From NCBI GenBank assembly GCA_016928995.1, contig JAFGJS010000094.1:1-64000 (forward strand): a stretch of 64,000 nucleotides of DNA, given 5' to 3'. The notes under the pieces are model-generated. The model ran no database searches. It was not told where the DNA came from and saw nothing but the letters and a program-made list of their open reading frames with translations. Both the position numbers and the translations under genes were made by a program. This document shows, one piece after another, positions 52,818 through 61,063 of this stretch; position 1 is the stretch's first letter; each line of letters opens with the position of its first letter. This stretch comes from Candidatus Sumerlaeota bacterium. GTDB taxonomy: Bacteria > Sumerlaeota > Sumerlaeia > JAFGJS01.

Positions 52818-53993
52818 TTACGCCCCCCGCCTACGATGATTTCGAGCCGGACGACCGAAGAAAAAAAGCAAAACGATCAACACAATCGTAGCAACGAGAA
52901 GGATAGCGATATTCAGCGGAAAAGCCCCGCCGGACGCGCCGCTTGGCGAATCGGACGCCCGCTCCTCCCAGGGACGTATGCGCGCAATTTTCAAATCGCC
53001 GTGGGACGTCTTGCAGGGCGCAATCACGCCGTCATTTGCACACAGCAGAGCCAGCGGATACGCCGGGGGGCGCTCCATCGCGACACGCCAGGCGTCATGC
53101 TGCGGACGCCATTCCCGTGCGCCCGGCTCCAAGGTGAAGTAATTGCGCTCAGGATTCTTGTAAAAGTCGTAATAATAAAGCCGCCCGCCGGGATCGGTGA
53201 AGCCAAACGTCTCCCCAATCGGGGCAGGCAGATCAGGCAATGCCGTCCACTTATTCCGCCTCGGAAAATAACACCAGGCTTTTGCGGATCGGGCAAAAGG
53301 CTGATTCTGTTGTTCCGGCTGCGGCACGATGCCGCCGGCGAGATACAACGCGCCGTCCGACGCCAGCAGCACGGGCGAGATGCGCGGCTTGCCGCTCCAA
53401 GAGGCAAGTTCGGACCACTTTCCCTTTGCCGTATCATATTTCCATAAGGGCGTTGCGCCCGCGGATTCAGGATTGTTCGATTCGCCGCCCGCGAGATACA
53501 ACGCTCCATCGAGCATCGCGGCGCCCATGCCCATGCGCGCCGACGGCATGGATGGGAGTATCCGAAGTTCCAGCTGTTTTTGGACCGCGTTCCACTCCAC
53601 TTCCAGCAATGCGTCCAGCTCGCCATCCGCGTTAAGTCCGCCCGCGAAATACAAACTCTTGCCGTCTCCCGCCACGGCTCCTCGCGCGGCTGGTTGCGGA
53701 AGACTCCCCATCAACGCCAATTCCCAATGCTGATCTGCGGCGCTTTGGGTATAAACCCGCGTCGCGCTGCTGAAGGCGTCCTGATGAAAAAGATCCACGC
53801 CTTTGCCGCCGGCGATGATTAACGCGCCGTTGGACATGCCCGCGAATGGATAGCGCATAAACAGCTTTTCGCCGCCCTGCTCCACATCCTGCCAGATGAT
53901 TGCCGGATCGGCCGGCGATGTCTGCGCCGTTGCGCTCGCGGTCAAGCCGATGACGGCGAGCATCAAATAAAATAGAACGATGGCTTTACGCAT
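52818..53993 (-). CDS. Kelch-type propeller protein with C-terminal membrane anchor
   Basis: 391 residues; the start is placed at MRKAIVLFYLMLAVIGLTASATAQ, a signal peptide, 80 codons inside the track ORF (the longer version would overlap the upstream gene). Five to six Kelch-like blades follow, with repeated LYLAGG/LYFAGG motifs and W at blade ends (DQHWELALMGSLP, NKWTALPDLP). A C-terminal helix (PLNIAILLVATIVLIVLLFFF) plus a basic tail gives a type-I membrane anchor. Such propellers mediate protein or glycan binding. It is the last gene of a leftward run with the carboxypeptidase-regulatory lipoprotein and the parvulin. Confidence 0.85.
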   Translation of the reverse strand: MRKAIVLFYLMLAVIGLTASATAQTSPADPAIIWQDVEQGGEKLFMRYPFAGMSNGALIIAGGKGVDLFHQDAFSSATRVYTQSAADQHWELALMGSLPQPAARGAVAGDGKSLYFAGGLNADGELDALLEVEWNAVQKQLELRILPSMPSARMGMGAAMLDGALYLAGGESNNPESAGATPLWKYDTAKGKWSELASWSGKPRISPVLLASDGALYLAGGIVPQPEQQNQPFARSAKAWCYFPRRNKWTALPDLPAPIGETFGFTDPGGRLYYYDFYKNPERNYFTLEPGAREWRPQHDAWRVAMERPPAYPLALLCANDGVIAPCKTSHGDLKIARIRPWEERASDSPSGASGGAFPLNIAILLVATIVLIVLLFFFGRPARNHRRRGA

Positions 53994-54070
53994 GGATGAA
54001 CGTCCGTAACTAAGGGTGTCGAGATTGCCCAAGCAGCCGCTGCGGATAAAAGATAGCGCTCCGCCGTGCA

Positions 54071-56014
54071 TTATTCCTCTTGTGCGCCGGAGTAGTATTT
54101 GGCTGTGCGAAAGTTCAGTGTAAGCGGCAAACCTTCCAGCATGCGGCCCGCATCTGAACGAATGCGCCGGTCCAGCCGCACTGTGTAACTCGTGTCTTCC
54201 TCCCAATGCGTATGAAGACGGCAGACCGTCCAACCCGTGCCGGGATGAATGCTTATTTCGATGCGCGGTTTGACGCGCACATGCGGACGAATATCGAACA
54301 TGCCCTCACGCAACGTGTCTGGATCCACTTTGCAGTTGAAATAAATCCGCAACGCCGAATCGCTTTCATCCAGCACAGCTTGCGCCGAATCCGATGCGGG
54401 CCAACTGGAAATGACCGCCGGACCGCTCATGAAGAAACCAAACGCATAGTCTTCTTCCATGCCCAGACCGTCGAAATCCGCAGCTTCCTTGCCGATGGTG
54501 ACGAGATAGCGCTGATTGAACTCCAGCGGAGGACGCGCCGATGCGCCGCCGTAAAGTTCGATATAGAGCAGGTCGAAATCGCTTTGCTCATGCTGTTTGC
54601 CGATGTAGGCGCGGAAACTCACATCCGGCTGGATCGTGATGCTGTTCAACACGCTGTCCGGCTGCATTTTCTTGCTGAAACGCACGAGCACCGGCACGCG
54701 CTCCGTCAGCAGCACGTCGCGCTCGCCGTTGCCGGGGCTGGTCGTCATCACGCGCGGCCGGTCGAAAATCCGCTCCAGCGTCACGGGTTCAAGTTCCAGC
54801 GCCTCTCCGGCTTCGAGCGCCAGATTGGTGAGTTGCAACGTTTGATATCCAGCCAGTTGGAAATTCATGGCGTACTGCCCCGCAGGCACGTTGTCGAAAC
54901 GGAACTTGCCGCCTGTATCGGTCAGCGAGGTGTACGATGTGCCCAACAAGCCGACAATAATTCCCGACAAGTTCGAAGGATTATCCGACAATAAAACGCT
55001 GCCGAAGATCTTCCCCGGTCCATCCGCTTGTTCCTGTTCCGGCTTCAGCGTGATTTCCAGTCCCATCGCGCTTCGTTGCGACAAATCAAGACGGAATGGT
55101 TGACTCGCGATGTACCCCGGCGCCCAGGCAAGCAAGGCGTATTCACCCGGCTCAATGCCAGTCAGGGTGAAATTCCCCGCCGCGTCCGGATGCTCCGCGT
55201 ATTGCGTGTTTTCCAGCCCGATGATCGCCTTGCCCATCGCTTCTGGCGATGCGTCGCCGCCAAGCAATGCAAGCCTGCCCGTCACCGTGCGCAGCCCGTC
55301 GTCCGATTCGGCCGATTCGACTTCATCGCCGCCGTTTTCGCCGCTACGGGCGAGCATCAGCGCCGGTCCGGTTTCGATCATTCCCTCGCGCACTTCCAGC
55401 TCGCGCTGCTCATTCAAATAGCCCCGGCGCGAAAAGCGCAGCATGTACCGTCCCGGCAACATGTTGATGGAGCGATAGGAACCGTCTCTCATCGTGGCCA
55501 GACGTGTCACGACGCGCCCTTTTTGATCGTACACGCTGACCATCACGCCTTCATGACTGTCTTGATCCTGAAGCATCGCCACGCCGCGAAAACCGCCCAA
55601 TTCGGAGGCGCTCAGCGCCATATCCGGCTCAATCAGCCAGGTCTCCAATGCCACGGGAGAAACGGCGTCCTCCGCCAGCGTGAAGGATGTCAGTTGGGTG
55701 TCCTCCATGCCGAAGCGCTGCGCGTGCAGCATGTAGGTTTGACCGGCGCTCAGGTCATCCAACACGAACCGGCCATCCAGATCCGTCACGCAAAAATGCG
55801 GTGTGCCGGGGATATAGACCATCGTGCCTTGATGCGCCGGCTGCCCGGCGACGCGAACGTGCCCTGTGACTGCGATCAGTTTCGAACGAGCAGGAGGCAA
55901 ACCCGGCTGTGCGCCTGAAGCTTGCGGGGCGGGTTTTTTACACCCGCCAAGCATCAGGATCGCCACAGCCCCCAGGGCCGCGCAAAGGCATGCTATGCGT
56001 CGAGTCGCCGTCAT
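54071..56014 (-). CDS. Lipoprotein with carboxypeptidase-regulatory-like domains and Big_5-like domain
   Basis: 647 residues with lipobox LMLGGC. There are about four repeats of the carboxypeptidase regulatory-like fold (GxVxxxGxPxxGxxVxxxxxxxxxxTDxxGxFxxxxLxxGxYxL; see TDLDGRFVLDDLSAGQTYML, DAAGNFTLTGIEPGEYALL, DTGGKFRFDNVPAGQYAM). C-terminal Big_5/SbsA-type Ig domains follow (MTTSPGNGERDVLLTERVPVLVRFSKKM and SWPASDSAQAVLDESDSALRIYF). Probably a surface or periplasmic adhesion or scaffold protein. It sits 6 bases after the parvulin gene stop, so the two are in one transcript. Confidence 0.85.
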   Translation of the reverse strand: MTATRRIACLCAALGAVAILMLGGCKKPAPQASGAQPGLPPARSKLIAVTGHVRVAGQPAHQGTMVYIPGTPHFCVTDLDGRFVLDDLSAGQTYMLHAQRFGMEDTQLTSFTLAEDAVSPVALETWLIEPDMALSASELGGFRGVAMLQDQDSHEGVMVSVYDQKGRVVTRLATMRDGSYRSINMLPGRYMLRFSRRGYLNEQRELEVREGMIETGPALMLARSGENGGDEVESAESDDGLRTVTGRLALLGGDASPEAMGKAIIGLENTQYAEHPDAAGNFTLTGIEPGEYALLAWAPGYIASQPFRLDLSQRSAMGLEITLKPEQEQADGPGKIFGSVLLSDNPSNLSGIIVGLLGTSYTSLTDTGGKFRFDNVPAGQYAMNFQLAGYQTLQLTNLALEAGEALELEPVTLERIFDRPRVMTTSPGNGERDVLLTERVPVLVRFSKKMQPDSVLNSITIQPDVSFRAYIGKQHEQSDFDLLYIELYGGASARPPLEFNQRYLVTIGKEAADFDGLGMEEDYAFGFFMSGPAVISSWPASDSAQAVLDESDSALRIYFNCKVDPDTLREGMFDIRPHVRVKPRIEISIHPGTGWTVCRLHTHWEEDTSYTVRLDRRIRSDAGRMLEGLPLTLNFRTAKYYSGAQEE

Positions 56015-56020
56015 TTGACG

Positions 56021-58003
56021 TTATTGCTCCGTCGCGGCCTGAGCGGCATCAGACTCGGCCCATTCGATTTGGATTTGCGGCATGATCTGATCCCGGACTT
56101 TCGGAATCAGCGATTCCAACTGGCTCCGCGCCATAATGTTCACCACACGCTCCTTCACGTCCTCGAACTTCTCGGATTCGCCAGGCGTTTTTTGCACCAG
56201 CCAGAGCAAAATCAATTCGTCATCGAGCCACTGCGGGCCATATAAATAGCCGACGTTCAGCCCTGAAAGTTCGCGGCCCAAAGTCTCGCCGCGATAATTC
56301 GCTTCCACGTCCTTCAAGATTGCGCCGTGCAAGCCGCCTTGTTCCGGCTGCTCCACAAGTTCCTTGGCCTTTTTTTCCACAGCCTCTAACGAATTCAATT
56401 CCATCGCAAGCGTCCGCATCTCATCCAGCATGGCCTGCCGCTCACGTTCATGCGCATCCGCCGGGATCTTGCGGGAAATTTCAATGATATCGTAGCGATC
56501 CGGGACGTTGAAAACCTGCCGGTTTTTCTTGAAAAACTCTTGAGCCGCCGCGTCATCCGTCTCAAACAGCGCAATCGCGCGAGTCATTTCGTAATCGATA
56601 TAGAGTAGAAAGTCATTCGCCAAACGCATGATTTCAGCATAGCGCGGACTATCCCAATAATCGTTGCGGTCCATATGCGCATTCAGTGCATGCTCCATCA
56701 GCATACGATTACGGTAGATTAATTCCTTGCGCTGTTCCACCGCGCCGGGAACCTTGCCCTTCGAATCGTAACGTAAATCCTTCCATCGATATTGCAAATC
56801 GCCGAGTTCAGCTACAACAGTTTCAGGATCGTTGGTCTCCAAGGCCAACGCCTCCTCATTGAACTGAATGCCGGCGGCGGTCATCGCCTGCTGATAAAAT
56901 TCCCTTTCAACCTCTTGCTTGCGCAGGTTCAAGAGAATGGTGCGAATTTGCGGCGCCACTTGCTCGACGGAAGCCGATGTCGCTTTATTTTTCTGCACAA
57001 CCTTGATGATCTGATAGCCGTGCTTGGTTTCCAGAACGGCGCTCACTCCGCCCACGGGCAATTCCATCGCCGTATTGAAAATCACGTCCAACATCGGCGC
57101 GTCGCCCTGGGGGAACGGCCCCAGCACTTCGCCCTTGCGCTCGGATTCGGAATACTCACGCGCGAGCTTGCCGAAATCGCCGCCTTTGCCCAGCTGATCG
57201 ACTTCCTGTTTGATCGATTCCATGCGCTTGCGCACTTCCGCCTTTTTCTCCGCGTTCATCGGAGCCAGCACGAGCATGCCCGAGGTCAGCGCAACGGCCT
57301 CCTTCACGCCCTCGCCGTCCGTATGCGGAACGGCTTCCTCCGCCAGCGTCTGGTGCGGCCGCTCCTTGCTGCGAATCAGTTCCTTCTTTTCCACGTCGCC
57401 GCTGATTTTCTCCGCGATCGACTCAAGTGTGTCGCCATCCTGCACCTTATATTCCTCATAGGTCATGAGAAAAATATTCTGGATGAAGAACTGCACGGGT
57501 TTGTTGTAATCTTCACGGTGCTCTTCATAATATTTTTGAATTTCTTCGCCGTTCACGGCGCCCGCCAGCGCTTTCCGGCGAATTTCCTCGTTAAGCATCG
57601 CCCGCGGGATGTACTTCATGAGCTGCGTTAAATAGAGCAATCGGTTGCGCGCGATGCTGCCCTGTAAATCGTAATCGGGATCATTCTTCGCCTTGATCGC
57701 CATCAGCTCGCGGTACGCATACTCCAGCGTCGCCGGTTTCAACGTCGTTTCGAAATCGCCGTTCAGGATTTCCTCGATTGATTTGCCGGGAACAAGCGGC
57801 TGCAACGCATGCAAAATAACCAGGTCCGGCTTAATCAGATCCGCCATCTGATCCGCGACGGGATCATGCATGCGCGCGATAACCTCGCCGGAGGCTGTCC
57901 CCTCCTCCTGCGCATGAAGATTTCCAGCGGATAAAGTCAGCAATAGCGCGGCCAATAGCGCAGTTGCAGTCGTGCTCGAAAGCATCAGGTGTCTTCCACT
58001 CAT
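56021..58003 (-). CDS. Periplasmic parvulin-type peptidylprolyl isomerase with LysM-like insertion
   Basis: 660 residues from the ATG at 58003, chosen because AAAGGA lies 9-10 nt upstream and a signal peptide follows (TALLAALLLTLSAGNLHA). A SurA/PrsA-like N-domain is followed by a parvulin domain (about 169-340). Its first strand (QFFIQNIFL) is separated from the rest (VRKRMESIKQ, DFGKLAREYSES, GPFP, TKHGYQIIKV) by about 65 residues looking like a LysM domain (YKVQDGDTLESIAEKI to LTSGMLVLAP). The C-terminal half repeats a helical chaperone-like domain (DDAAAQEFFKKNRQVFNVPDRYDIIEI). Likely an outer-membrane or lipoprotein foldase held at peptidoglycan by the LysM insertion. It heads the operon. 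Confidence 0.82.
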   Translation of the reverse strand: MSGRHLMLSSTTATALLAALLLTLSAGNLHAQEEGTASGEVIARMHDPVADQMADLIKPDLVILHALQPLVPGKSIEEILNGDFETTLKPATLEYAYRELMAIKAKNDPDYDLQGSIARNRLLYLTQLMKYIPRAMLNEEIRRKALAGAVNGEEIQKYYEEHREDYNKPVQFFIQNIFLMTYEEYKVQDGDTLESIAEKISGDVEKKELIRSKERPHQTLAEEAVPHTDGEGVKEAVALTSGMLVLAPMNAEKKAEVRKRMESIKQEVDQLGKGGDFGKLAREYSESERKGEVLGPFPQGDAPMLDVIFNTAMELPVGGVSAVLETKHGYQIIKVVQKNKATSASVEQVAPQIRTILLNLRKQEVEREFYQQAMTAAGIQFNEEALALETNDPETVVAELGDLQYRWKDLRYDSKGKVPGAVEQRKELIYRNRMLMEHALNAHMDRNDYWDSPRYAEIMRLANDFLLYIDYEMTRAIALFETDDAAAQEFFKKNRQVFNVPDRYDIIEISRKIPADAHERERQAMLDEMRTLAMELNSLEAVEKKAKELVEQPEQGGLHGAILKDVEANYRGETLGRELSGLNVGYLYGPQWLDDELILLWLVQKTPGESEKFEDVKERVVNIMARSQLESLIPKVRDQIMPQIQIEWAESDAAQAATEQ

Positions 58004-58528
58004 GCCCAAACATCCTTTCTTGATCATGCGGCGGAGCGCTCCGCCAGGTTTGTTCTCGCGCCCGTGTGAATGCCTTATTCTTGATAAAAGAAACAGGCAT
58101 GCAAGGGATTTCTGCCGTTTCATGCGCGTGAGGACGCATCTCAAATCTGTCCAGGTGTAACGCTTCTTGCTCTTGCTCTTGCTCATGATCTTGCTCTCAA
58201 CCGGGCATGGACTATGAATTCCAAACAGAAAACCTGAGAGCCGACACTACAGGCGAAAAATGCATGACAACGTTGCGATTTCGGAGCAAGAGCAAGAATT
58301 GACATTGGCAAAGCCAAGACGCGCCCGGTGCATATTATAGACGCCTGCGGGTGATGGGATCGCTGAAACATCATCTGACTCGTTCATATTCCGCCAATAC
58401 TTTTACATTTCAGCAAAGTCCATATTGATAGCATTGCCACGTAGAAAACAGTGTAAGGCGAATCAATGATTGAAAGACTGATGCGTTTATGGTAGCTCAT
58501 TTGTTAAATAAATACGGAAAGGATCATA
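58004..58528. other. Intergenic region with hexamer-repeat element and two divergent promoters
   Basis: About 525 bases between the parvulin and PL11 genes. The repeat copy lies at 58163-58328. The remaining 200 bases before the PL11 gene are AT-rich and should hold its promoter; I cannot pick out a convincing -35/-10 pair. Confidence 0.5.
58163..58328. repeat. (TTGCTC)n ... (GAGCAA)n inverted hexamer-repeat element, copy 2
   Basis: The left arm has five TTGCTC-like units (58163-58198), the right arm two and a half GAGCAA units (58283-58296), then GGCAAAGCCAAGACGCGCCC. The overall order of parts is the same as in copy 1 at 24768-24950, but the core differs at most positions. Confidence 0.75.
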
Positions 58529-60397
58529 ATGAAACCGACATTCAGACTTGTGACATTAATCTCCTGCGCGATTCTATTTCATACCTCGTCCGCGCGGTGC
58601 GAGCGAGTCATGGAACGGCTGGATCGTGGTGTCGTGGCCGTCAGGCAGGAAGCGCAGGGAACATATATTGGTTGGCGCCTGCTGGGCGCGGATTCTCCGG
58701 ATGTGGCCTTTAACGTGTACCGGGATGGAGTCAAGTTAAACGAGACTCCCTTGCGGGATTCAACGAACTTCATCGATCCCAAAGGCGCGCCTGAGTCAAG
58801 CTACACCGTTCGCGCCGTCGTTGGAGGCAAGGAACTCGCAGACTCCAAGCCCGTCAAGGCATGGCCTCAGCAATATCTTGAAATCCCCCTGACTCCACCC
58901 ACCAGCGGGGCGTTGCCCAGCGGAGAAGAATATAGTTATTCTCCGGGCGATGCGTCGGTTGGCGATCTGGACGGCGATGGCGAATATGAGATCGTATTGA
59001 AATGGGAAGGCGCCTCGCAAGACAGCGCCCGCGGCGGTTACACCAGCCCGGTGATCCTGGAAGGATTGAAATTGGACGGAACCTCGCTCTGGAAAATCAA
59101 CCTGGGCCACAATATCCGCGCCGGCGCGCACTATACGCAATTCATCGTTTACGACCTCGACTCGAACGGCAAGGCGGAGGTCGCCTGCCGCACCGCCGAT
59201 GGCGCCTATGACGGACGGGGCATGGTCATCGGCGATCCGTCGGCGGATTATCGCGACGAGGGCGGCCGCATCAACACAGGGCCGGAGTTCCTGACCATAT
59301 TCGACGGCGAAACCGGCGTGGAACTGGCCAGCGCGCCGTATGAACCGGCTCGCGGCAATGTCATGGATTGGGGCGATGGATACGGCAACCGGTGCGATCG
59401 GCACCTGGCTTGCGTGGCGTATCTTGACGGCGAACGCCCCAGCCTGATCATGGGCCGCGGATATTACGGCGGCCAGGGCGGGAATAACGCAAAAAACGCC
59501 GTCTCCGCCTGGAACTGGCGTGACGGGCAACTGACCAACATCTGGAATTTCGTCGCGAACAACGAGCAAAATAAGGAGTATGTCGGACAGGGTTCGCACA
59601 GCATCGCCGCGGGCGACGTGGACGGCGACGGCAAGGACGAGATCATGTACGGCGCCTGCGCCATCGACGACAACGGCGCGGGACTGTACTCCACGCGTCT
59701 CGGCCACGGCGACGCGCACCATTTCGGCGATCTGGACCCGTCCCATCCGGGCTTGGAATTCTACATGCCGCACGAATACGCCAATGCTGGCGGCAGCCCC
59801 GGCGTCAGCTTTCGCGACGCGGGCACGGGCGAGGTGCTCTGGAGCATCCCTGTGGATCGGCGTGCGGACGTGGGTCGCGGCGTTGCGGCCGATATCTCTG
59901 CCGAACATCCTGGCGTGGAATGCTGGGCCGCCAAGGGGTTGGGCCTGTTCGACTGCAAAGGCGAAAACATCGGCCCGAAACCGTCGTCGATCAACTTTCT
60001 GATCTGGTGGGACGCCGATCCCCTGCGCGAACTCCTCGATGGCAATTGGATCGGCAAATTCGCTCCGGGCGAAGAGCACAACACGCGCATGCTGCTTGTC
60101 GCGGAAGAATGCGAATCCAATAACTGGACCAAGGCGACTCCCTGCCTGAGCGCCGACATTCTCGGCGACTGGCGCGAGGAGGTGATCTGGCGTACGAAGG
60201 ACAACGCCCATCTGCGGATCTACACCACGACTGATTTGACCGGCATGCGCCTGCCCACGCTGATGCACGATCCGATTTACCGTATGAGCATCGCCTGGCA
60301 GAACGTCGCCTACAACCAGCCGCCGCACACCGGCTTCTTCCTCGGCGACGGCATGACGCCCCCGCCCTGGCCCAAGATCGTCTGTCCAGGAAAATAG
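58529..60397 (+). CDS. PL11 rhamnogalacturonan lyase, secreted
   Basis: 622 residues with an N-terminal signal peptide (TLISCAILFHTSSARC). The sequence runs as an Fn3-like N-domain (to about 100) and an eight-bladed propeller with calcium-binding DLDGDGEYEIVLKW, DLDSNGKAEV and DVDGDGKDEIMYG loops, typical of PL11 (YesW/YesX). AAGGA lies about 6 nt upstream of the ATG. It cleaves the rhamnose-galacturonate backbone of rhamnogalacturonan-I by beta-elimination. Complements the GH78 and GH51 enzymes in the window, but lies 36 kb from the former. Confidence 0.95.
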   Translation: MKPTFRLVTLISCAILFHTSSARCERVMERLDRGVVAVRQEAQGTYIGWRLLGADSPDVAFNVYRDGVKLNETPLRDSTNFIDPKGAPESSYTVRAVVGGKELADSKPVKAWPQQYLEIPLTPPTSGALPSGEEYSYSPGDASVGDLDGDGEYEIVLKWEGASQDSARGGYTSPVILEGLKLDGTSLWKINLGHNIRAGAHYTQFIVYDLDSNGKAEVACRTADGAYDGRGMVIGDPSADYRDEGGRINTGPEFLTIFDGETGVELASAPYEPARGNVMDWGDGYGNRCDRHLACVAYLDGERPSLIMGRGYYGGQGGNNAKNAVSAWNWRDGQLTNIWNFVANNEQNKEYVGQGSHSIAAGDVDGDGKDEIMYGACAIDDNGAGLYSTRLGHGDAHHFGDLDPSHPGLEFYMPHEYANAGGSPGVSFRDAGTGEVLWSIPVDRRADVGRGVAADISAEHPGVECWAAKGLGLFDCKGENIGPKPSSINFLIWWDADPLRELLDGNWIGKFAPGEEHNTRMLLVAEECESNNWTKATPCLSADILGDWREEVIWRTKDNAHLRIYTTTDLTGMRLPTLMHDPIYRMSIAWQNVAYNQPPHTGFFLGDGMTPPPWPKIVCPGK

Positions 60398-60401
60398 CGG
60401 C

Positions 60402-60451
60402 TTGACACCCTCCTCCTGTTAATGTATAGTCATACTATACATTAACAGGAG
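60402..60451 (+). promoter_or_regulatory. Promoter and palindromic operator of the Phd-VapC operon
   Basis: TTGACA, 17 bases, TATAGT: a near-consensus sigma-70-type promoter (60402-60430). Overlapping the -10 is a perfect inverted repeat, CTCCTGTTAATGTATAGT with a 3-nt centre and the exact complement (60413-60451). The last bases of the right arm (AGGAG) double as the antitoxin Shine-Dalgarno. Binding of the antitoxin here would block both RNA polymerase and possibly affect translation. Confidence 0.9.
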
Positions 60452-60459
60452 CAATCGCC

Positions 60460-60696
60460 ATGAAAGCCAGCATCGTTGATTTGCGCTATAATATGCGCGA
60501 CGTAATCAAGGCGCTTGATCGCAACGAGGATGTGACGATCCTCTATCGCGGCCGCCCCAAGGGCGTCATCAAGCCCCATGATTCCAACAGCGAAAAAAAA
60601 GTCGCCAAGCATCCTTTTTTTAATATGAATCCCGGCGGCAATTCCGTGGAAGAACAGATGGAGCTCCTGCGGGGAGGGAGGCATCGTGATCTTTGA
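60460..60696 (+). CDS. Type II antitoxin, Phd/YefM-like
   Basis: 78 residues. The N-terminal MKASIVDLRYNMRDVIKALDRNEDVTILYRGRPKGVI is the Phd/YefM DNA-binding fold (the R-G-R-P turn is typical). The C-terminal 30 residues are basic and flexible and should wrap around the toxin. It overlaps the toxin gene by 11 bases. It binds the palindrome just upstream to autoregulate the operon (established for the family; inferred here). Confidence 0.9.
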   Translation: MKASIVDLRYNMRDVIKALDRNEDVTILYRGRPKGVIKPHDSNSEKKVAKHPFFNMNPGGNSVEEQMELLRGGRHRDL

Positions 60697-61063
60697 CACG
60701 GATGTCTTCATCTGGATTCAGCGCGGCAATAAAAAAGCCGCGCGGCTGGTGGACCGGGAAGAAGAGCGCCTGCTTTCCGTGCAAAGTTACATGGAACTGC
60801 TGCAATGCGCGCAGGACAAGCGGCAGCATCAGCTCACGCGCGACTTCCTGCGCGATTTCGGCTTCCGTGTGCTGCCGCTGTCGGAAAACATCGGCCATCG
60901 CGCGGCGATTTACATTGAACAATTCACCCTCAGCCATAACCTGCGCGCCGGCGACGCCCTCATCGCCGCCACCGCTGCCGAGCTCAACCTCCCCCTCTGC
61001 ACCAGCAACGCCAAACATTACCGATTTATTGAGGACATTCAGTTGAAAACTTTTAAACCATGA
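60686..61063 (+). CDS. vapC: Type II toxin, VapC-like PIN-domain ribonuclease
   Basis: 125 residues, GTG start inside the antitoxin's end, with GGGAGG upstream. PIN motifs: FDTDVFIW (first Asp), SVQSYMELLQC (Glu), RAGDALIAATA (D-x-x-I/L) and LCTSNAKHYRF (T-x-N-x-x-D/H-F). Three acidic metal ligands are evident; the fourth, usually D in NxxDF, is H. VapC toxins cut tRNA or rRNA. The replaced residue is common enough in the family not to argue against activity. Confidence 0.9.
   Translation: MIFDTDVFIWIQRGNKKAARLVDREEERLLSVQSYMELLQCAQDKRQHQLTRDFLRDFGFRVLPLSENIGHRAAIYIEQFTLSHNLRAGDALIAATAAELNLPLCTSNAKHYRFIEDIQLKTFKP

Noticed and set aside
58796-60328. 510-codon minus-strand ORF opposite the PL11 lyase
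   Set aside because: Shadow of the propeller gene; the calcium-loop repeats in the sense frame explain its composition.
60686-61063. Reading the vapC-like gene as inactive because the NxxDF aspartate is replaced
   Set aside because: The other acidic residues are present, and variation at the last position occurs in PIN toxins; there is no frameshift or truncation.
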